Shown here: one piece after another, positions 5,279 to 8,465 of the stretch
How positions within the stretch are numbered: position 1 is the first letter of the stretch
Layout of the letters: each line of letters begins with the position of its first letter
Source of the DNA: an uncultured Actinomycetes bacterium
GTDB lineage: Bacteria; Actinomycetota; Actinomycetes; Nanopelagicales; Nanopelagicaceae
Direction of reading: 5' to 3'
Length of the DNA stretch: 8,465 nucleotides
Assembly: GCA_903899145.1 (NCBI GenBank)
Contig: CAIUHY010000052.1
Span: forward strand, 1 to 8,465
Program-made: the position numbers and the translations under genes
Notes under the pieces: model-generated
Database searches by the model: none
Seen by the model: only the letters and a program-made list of their open reading frames with translations
Told to the model about the DNA's origin: nothing

Positions 5279-7099
5279 TTACTGCTCTTCTACGATCTCA
5301 GCATCTTCTACATTCTCATCAGCTTTTGGTGCTTCTTGCGAAGCTCCTTGTGATGCGTATAGAGATGCGCCGAGTTCTTGTGATTTAGTAGCAACGGTTT
5401 CTGTTGCTTTCTTAATTGCTTCAAAGTCAGCACCTTCAAGCAACTTCTTAAGATCAACAAGTGCTGTCTCGACATCTGCCTTCTTTGCAGCAGAGTCGCC
5501 TTCGTTAAGTTTCTCTTCGTTGTCTTTAATAAACTTTTCTGTTTGATAGACAAGTGAGTCACCCGCATTGCGAACATCTGCCTCTTCACGGCGCTGCTTA
5601 TCTTCTTCAGCGTGTGCTTCTGCATCCTTAACCATGCGATCAATTTCTTCCTTAGAAAGAGATGACCCGCCAGAGATAGTGATCTTCTGTTCTTTACCAG
5701 TACCAAGATCCTTTGCACCTACGTGCAAAATACCGTTGGCATCGATATCAAATGTCACTTCAATCTGCGGAACTCCGCGTGGTGCCGGCGCAATTCCTGT
5801 GAGCTCAAACATTCCCAAACGCTTATTTGCGTTTGCGATTTCGCGCTCTCCTTGGAAGACCTGGATCTGCACTGCAGGCTGATTATCGTCAGCTGTTGTG
5901 AAGATTTCAGAGCGTTTTGTTGGGATTGTTGTGTTCTTTTCAATGAGTTTTGTCATTACTCCACCCTTAGTTTCAATACCAAGAGAAAGTGGTGTGACGT
6001 CAAGAAGAAGGATGTCTTTAACATCGCCCTTCAAAACACCAGCTTGCAAAGCTGCGCCAACTGCAACAACCTCATCGGGGTTTACGCCCTTGTTCGGTTC
6101 TTTTCCACCAGTAAGTTCGCGAACTAAATCGACAACTGCTGGCATGCGAGTTGATCCACCTACCAAGACAACGTGATTGATATCAGCAATCGGAATGCCG
6201 GCATCCTTCAATACTGTCTGAAATGGTCCCTTACAGCGTGCTAGCAAATCTGCAGTCAAGGACTGGAATTGTGCTCGCGTCATTGTTTCATCTAAGAACA
6301 ATGGATTCTTTTCAGCATCTACGGTGATGTAAGGAAGGTTGATAGATGTTTGGGCAGAAGATGAAAGTTCAATCTTCGCCTTTTCTGCAGCTTCACGAAC
6401 TCGCTGCATTGCCATCTTGTCCTTCGTTAGATCAATACCATTCTTTGCTTTAAATGTTGAGACAAGATGCTCAACGAGTGCGTTATCCCAGTCATCGCCA
6501 CCAAGGTGGTTATCACCACTGGTTGCCTTAACTTCAATAACGCCTTCTCCCATTTCAAGAAGTGAAACGTCAAATGTTCCACCACCAAGGTCGAATACCA
6601 AGATTGTTTGTTCTTTATCACCTTTATCAAAACCGTAAGCGAATGCTGCCGCTGTTGGCTCATTCACAATACGCAAGACATTAAGTCCTGCAATCTCGCC
6701 AGCTTCTTTTGTTGCTTGGCGTTGGGCGTCGTCAAAGTATGCGGGCACAGTAATAACTGCATCTGAAACTGTGTCACCAAGATAAGCCTCAGCATCGCGT
6801 TTGAGTTTCATCAAGATGCGAGCAGAAATTTCTTGTGGTGTGTACTTCTTTCCATCAACATCCATGGTCCAACTAGTACCCATGTGGCGCTTTACTGAAC
6901 GGATGGTGCGATCAACATTTGTTACTGATTGACGCTTTGCTACTTCTCCAACCAAGACCTCACCATTCTTAGCGAATGCGACGATCGATGGCGTTGTGCG
7001 AGCGCCCTCAGCGTTTGCAATAACTGTTGGCTCTCCGCCTTCCAGCACGCTTACGCAGCTGTTTGTTGTTCCTAGATCAATACCTACGGCTCTTGCCAT
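5279..7099 (-). CDS. dnaK: DnaK, Hsp70 chaperone
   Basis: ATP-driven chaperone that binds exposed hydrophobic peptides; also the HspR co-repressor in studied actinobacteria. The 606-residue protein is complete: phosphate-1 motif GIDLGTTNS (6-14), Lys70 in SVKRHMG, VPAYF (118-122), phosphate-2 DLGGGTFD (170-177), GDNHLGGDDWD (195-205), adenosine motif VVLVGGSTRMP (310-320), interdomain linker DILLLDVTPLSLGIET (362-377), substrate-binding beta domain to about 480, and an alpha-helical lid ending in an acidic DAEIVEEQ tail like other actinobacterial DnaKs. The segment after Lys70 is short, lacking the roughly 23-residue insertion of proteobacterial DnaK, as in Gram-positives. ATG at 7099 has AAGGAG 8 nt upstream. 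It is first in the operon and is controlled by the HAIR operator and promoter at 7162-7215. Confidence 0.99.
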   Translation of the reverse strand: MARAVGIDLGTTNSCVSVLEGGEPTVIANAEGARTTPSIVAFAKNGEVLVGEVAKRQSVTNVDRTIRSVKRHMGTSWTMDVDGKKYTPQEISARILMKLKRDAEAYLGDTVSDAVITVPAYFDDAQRQATKEAGEIAGLNVLRIVNEPTAAAFAYGFDKGDKEQTILVFDLGGGTFDVSLLEMGEGVIEVKATSGDNHLGGDDWDNALVEHLVSTFKAKNGIDLTKDKMAMQRVREAAEKAKIELSSSAQTSINLPYITVDAEKNPLFLDETMTRAQFQSLTADLLARCKGPFQTVLKDAGIPIADINHVVLVGGSTRMPAVVDLVRELTGGKEPNKGVNPDEVVAVGAALQAGVLKGDVKDILLLDVTPLSLGIETKGGVMTKLIEKNTTIPTKRSEIFTTADDNQPAVQIQVFQGEREIANANKRLGMFELTGIAPAPRGVPQIEVTFDIDANGILHVGAKDLGTGKEQKITISGGSSLSKEEIDRMVKDAEAHAEEDKQRREEADVRNAGDSLVYQTEKFIKDNEEKLNEGDSAAKKADVETALVDLKKLLEGADFEAIKKATETVATKSQELGASLYASQGASQEAPKADENVEDAEIVEEQ

Positions 7100-7107
7100 G
7101 TGCGGTG

Positions 7108-7133
7108 CTCCTTTTTCTTCTCTTCTTAAGAGA
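7108..7133 (-). promoter_or_regulatory. dnaK Shine-Dalgarno site with adjacent leader hairpin
   Basis: AAGGAG (7108-7113) sits 8 nt before the dnaK ATG. Five bases further upstream TCTCTT (7119-7124 on the plus strand) and AAGAGA (7128-7133) form a perfect 6-bp inverted repeat with a 3-nt loop. The stem is A/T-rich and next to, not over, the ribosome site, so an effect on translation is possible but unproven. Confidence 0.5.
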
Positions 7134-7161
7134 TGCCCGATTTATGTCTGGGCCTGACTAA

Positions 7162-7191
7162 ATTCTCGGACATTGAGCCTCTTCTTGTCAA
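7162..7191 (-). promoter_or_regulatory. Housekeeping-sigma promoter of the dnaK operon
   Basis: A perfect -35 TTGACA (7186-7191) is followed after 18 bp by GAGAAT (7162-7167), a 4/6 match to the -10 consensus. Transcription would start near 7155, giving a leader of about 55 nt. The -35 box is 3 bp from the HAIR operator, so bound HspR would lie beside or over RNA polymerase, as at HspR-controlled vegetative promoters in Streptomyces. Confidence 0.7.
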
Positions 7192-7194
7192 AAG

Positions 7195-7215
7195 ATTGAG
7201 TCGAGGTGACTCAAG
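7195..7215 (-). promoter_or_regulatory. HAIR operator (HspR-associated inverted repeat)
   Basis: Read on the minus strand: CTTGAGT, 7 bp, ACTCAAT. The published HAIR consensus is CTTGAGT-N7-ACTCAAG, so 13 of 14 arm positions match, with the correct 7-bp spacer. It begins 6 bp after the stop codon of the rhomboid gene and ends 3 bp before the dnaK -35 box. With hspR in the same operon, this is the expected binding site for autoregulation. Confidence 0.9.
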
Positions 7216-7221
7216 TTCGAG

Positions 7222-7815
7222 TTATCTAGTAAACCTCGGGGCTAGGAGGTTTATTCCCCATGCGGCGAGAGCTCCCCCTACAAGCCCGCCTACATGGGCG
7301 TGCCAGTCAATATTGGGGATGACAAAGGTAAGAAGGAGATTCAAAACGACCAGGCCCAGAATCTCTTTGTAGTCAGAGCCCATCTTGCGGCTGGTGACCA
7401 GGATCGCCCCAAAGAGGCCAAAGATCATTCCTGATGCTCCGACTGATGGGATATTGGCAGGGGCAAAGTAAAGAGAGATAAGGGATGCCGAAGCAAGTGA
7501 GATCAGAAGAATGATGGAATAACGCGCTTTCCCAAAGTAGCGCTCAACGTTGTTACCTAATTGGAAGAAGGCCAGCATGTTTGAGCCAAGGTGTAACCAT
7601 CCTGCGTGAGTGAGGGCAACAGTAAAAATACGCCAGTACTCATGTTGGTCAAATCCGTGAAGTGAGCCATCAGGAAATTGAGCGTTTTTAATGAGGAATA
7701 AATTTTCGCGCAGCCCGATCCCACCCCATGTCAGATTTGGTGCGTAGGTCGCAATTAAATAAGCAGCACAAATGACAACAATGAGTATCGTGGTGAGAGA
7801 GTTTTTAAGCTTCAC
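7222..7815 (-). CDS. Rhomboid-family intramembrane serine protease
   Basis: Polytopic membrane protease that cuts within or near transmembrane helices. The 197-residue protein has about six hydrophobic segments. Family motifs are complete: EYWRIFTVALTHAGWLHLGSN (59-79, split around Gly72) with the HxxxN pair His75/Asn79 that stabilises the oxyanion, GASG at 126-129 with the nucleophile Ser128, and HAHVGGLVGG (172-181) where His174 is the likely dyad histidine. It should therefore be active; its substrate is unknown. The start is GTG at 7815: an in-frame stop lies 15 nt upstream and no other start occurs before the first membrane helix, although the Shine-Dalgarno match is weak. It follows the cyclophilin gene by 23 nt on the same strand, so the two are probably an operon; this pair is typical of actinobacteria near the origin. 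Confidence 0.94.
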   Translation of the reverse strand: MKLKNSLTTILIVVICAAYLIATYAPNLTWGGIGLRENLFLIKNAQFPDGSLHGFDQHEYWRIFTVALTHAGWLHLGSNMLAFFQLGNNVERYFGKARYSIILLISLASASLISLYFAPANIPSVGASGMIFGLFGAILVTSRKMGSDYKEILGLVVLNLLLTFVIPNIDWHAHVGGLVGGALAAWGINLLAPRFTR

Positions 7816-7820
7816 GTGAA
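7811..7820. repeat. 10-bp perfect palindrome over the rhomboid start codon
   Basis: TTCACGTGAA is a perfect palindrome spanning the GTG start of the rhomboid gene, in the 23-bp gap after the cyclophilin gene. It resembles an operator half-site or may be chance; no regulator can be named. Confidence 0.3.
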
Positions 7821-7838
7821 AGCCGGTTCAGTTAAAAC

Positions 7839-8306
7839 TTATTCAGCGATAGTGACTGAGGTGATCTTGATTGGTTCTGCAGGACGGTCGCCAGCGCCAG
7901 TCTTTGTAGTTTCAATTGCGTCGACAATCTTTTGTGAGGCAGCGTCTTTTACTTCACCAAAGATTGAGTGTTTGCGATTAAGCCACTCGGTTGGGGCAGC
8001 TGTAATAAAGAATTGTGAACCGTTTGTATTTGGGCCTGAGTTAGCCATCGCAAGTAGGTATGGCTTATCAAAATGTAACTCTGGATGGAACTCGTCGTTG
8101 AACTGATAACCAGGTCCGCCGGTTCCAGTTCCTTGTGGGCAACCACCTTGGATCATGAATCCTGCGATAACGCGGTGAAAAATAGTTCCGTCATAGAAAT
8201 TTTCTTTGGCAAGCTTTTCAAAGTTTGCAACAGTCTTAGGTGCGTGGTTTGGAAAGAGTTCGATGATGACATCGCCCTTAGTTGTGTGAAGAGTTGCTGT
8301 TGACAT
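7839..8306 (-). CDS. ppiA: Cyclophilin-type peptidyl-prolyl cis-trans isomerase
   Basis: Catalyses cis-trans isomerisation of peptide bonds before proline, assisting folding. The 155-residue single-domain protein has no signal peptide and should be cytoplasmic. Active-site residues known from cyclophilin A are all present: Arg45 in FHRVI, Phe50-Met51-Gln53 in GFMIQGG, Ala88-Asn89 in AMANSGPNTNGSQFFIT, Gln98, Phe100, Trp108 and His113. The frame stays open upstream into the tRNA gene, where an ATG at 8387 would add 27 residues. The start at 8306 is chosen because the strong AAGGAGG site (8315-8321) is 8 nt upstream, the conserved fold begins immediately after it, and the extension would be encoded by tRNA sequence. 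It lies 40 nt downstream of tRNA-Ala and 23 nt before the rhomboid gene. Confidence 0.95.
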   Translation of the reverse strand: MSTATLHTTKGDVIIELFPNHAPKTVANFEKLAKENFYDGTIFHRVIAGFMIQGGCPQGTGTGGPGYQFNDEFHPELHFDKPYLLAMANSGPNTNGSQFFITAAPTEWLNRKHSIFGEVKDAASQKIVDAIETTKTGAGDRPAEPIKITSVTIAE

Positions 8307-8314
8307 TTTTATTG

Positions 8315-8321
8315 CCTCCTT
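8315..8321 (-). promoter_or_regulatory. Ribosome binding site fixing the ppiA start
   Basis: AAGGAGG on the minus strand, 8 nt before the ATG at 8306. It overlaps a small CCTC/GAGG inverted repeat (8315-8325). It excludes the longer reading from 8387. Confidence 0.85.
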
Positions 8322-8346
8322 GAGGATGTGAGTAATGTAAAAATTG

Positions 8347-8419
8347 TGGAGCCTAGGAGGATCGAACTCCTGACCTCCTGCTTGCAAAGCAGGCGCTCTA
8401 CCAATTGAGCTAAGGCCCC
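8347..8419 (-). tRNA. tRNA-Ala (anticodon TGC)
   Basis: A complete 73-nt cloverleaf. The acceptor stem GGGGCCT pairs with AGGCTCC and contains the G3-U70 wobble that identifies alanine tRNAs. The D stem is GCTC/GAGC, the anticodon stem CCTGC/GCAGG with loop TTTGCAA (anticodon TGC, plus strand 8383-8385), and the T stem AGGAG/CTCCT with loop TTCGATC. The discriminator base is A; CCA is not encoded, so it must be added after transcription. In many actinobacteria this tRNA follows tRNA-Ile downstream of gyrA. Confidence 0.98.
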
Positions 8420-8465
8420 ATCTACTGCACGTACTTATTTAATTTATTACAGAATCCGTACCTTA
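8420..8465. other. AT-rich right flank upstream of tRNA-Ala
   Basis: A 46-bp, AT-rich stretch to the window edge. On the minus strand it holds TAAATT, a possible -10-like hexamer for the tRNA, but a -35 box would lie at or beyond the edge. No gene or tRNA end is recognisable in it. Confidence 0.3.

Noticed and set aside
5308..6663. Open frames on both strands across dnaK, some over 100 codons.
   Set aside because: They are shadow frames over a strongly conserved gene, lack ribosome sites, and show low-complexity or Ser/Lys/Gln-biased products with no family resemblance.
7195..7215. HAIR repeat read instead as an intrinsic terminator of the rhomboid gene.
   Set aside because: The stem is only 6-7 bp and A/T-rich, and is followed by CTTTTG rather than a real T-tract; the operator reading fits far better.
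8315..8325. Mini-hairpin CCTC/GAGG over the ppiA ribosome site.
   Set aside because: Only 4 bp with a 3-nt loop; too weak and too easily produced by any GGAGG site to be called a switch.
8307..8387. N-terminal extension of 27 residues on the cyclophilin, starting at 8387.
   Set aside because: It would be translated from within tRNA-Ala; the ATG at 8306 has a strong Shine-Dalgarno site and the conserved fold begins there.
1..8465. CRISPR array, insertion sequence, phage or toxin-antitoxin/defence genes.
   Set aside because: No regularly spaced repeats, terminal inverted repeats with a transposase, integrase or defence domain were seen; every sizeable frame is accounted for by housekeeping genes.

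Overview
The window looks like a chromosomal segment from a low-GC (roughly mid-40s % by eye), tightly packed actinobacterium. Three things point there: the dnaK-grpE-dnaJ-hspR order with a HAIR-type operator, a Gram-positive-type DnaK, and the tRNA-Ala / cyclophilin / rhomboid order usually found just downstream of gyrA in Actinobacteria. The modest GC, very short intergenic gaps and a gene that appears leaderless suggest a streamlined aquatic lineage (for example the acI/Nanopelagicales group). That taxon is inference, not something the sequence proves.

Layout from left to right. (1) 1-2147, minus strand: a membrane-bound proton-pumping pyrophosphatase (hppA) whose C-terminus runs off the left edge. 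(2) 2148-2287: a divergent intergenic region with an inverted repeat in the hppA leader, a nested dyad, and a -10-like box placed so that dedA would be transcribed leaderless. (3) 2288-2926, plus strand: a DedA-family membrane protein, the only plus-strand gene, converging on pyrE with 3 bp between the stops. (4) 7099-2930, minus strand: a compact heat-shock operon, dnaK-grpE-dnaJ-hspR, with pyrE attached 9 nt after hspR. Junctions are 8 nt (dnaK/grpE), a TAATG overlap (grpE/dnaJ) and an ATGA overlap (dnaJ/hspR). (5) 7100-7221: the control region, with a HAIR operator, a -35/-10 promoter, a small leader hairpin and a strong Shine-Dalgarno site. (6) 8306-7222, minus strand: a cyclophilin-type peptidyl-prolyl isomerase followed by a rhomboid protease. 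(7) 8419-8347, minus strand: tRNA-Ala(TGC).

How the parts fit. DnaK, DnaJ and GrpE form the Hsp70 cycle. HspR is the MerR-family repressor that, in Streptomyces and mycobacteria, binds HAIR with DnaK as co-repressor, so operator, repressor and co-repressor are all visible here. The oddities are a DnaJ with no zinc finger (no cysteine at all), a perfect 13-bp hairpin inside the 5' coding part of grpE, and pyrimidine biosynthesis (pyrE) tied to the end of the heat-shock operon. I see no mobile element, CRISPR array, phage gene or defence system. The window is mostly conserved housekeeping DNA with interesting regulatory architecture, and I do not claim a wholly new system.
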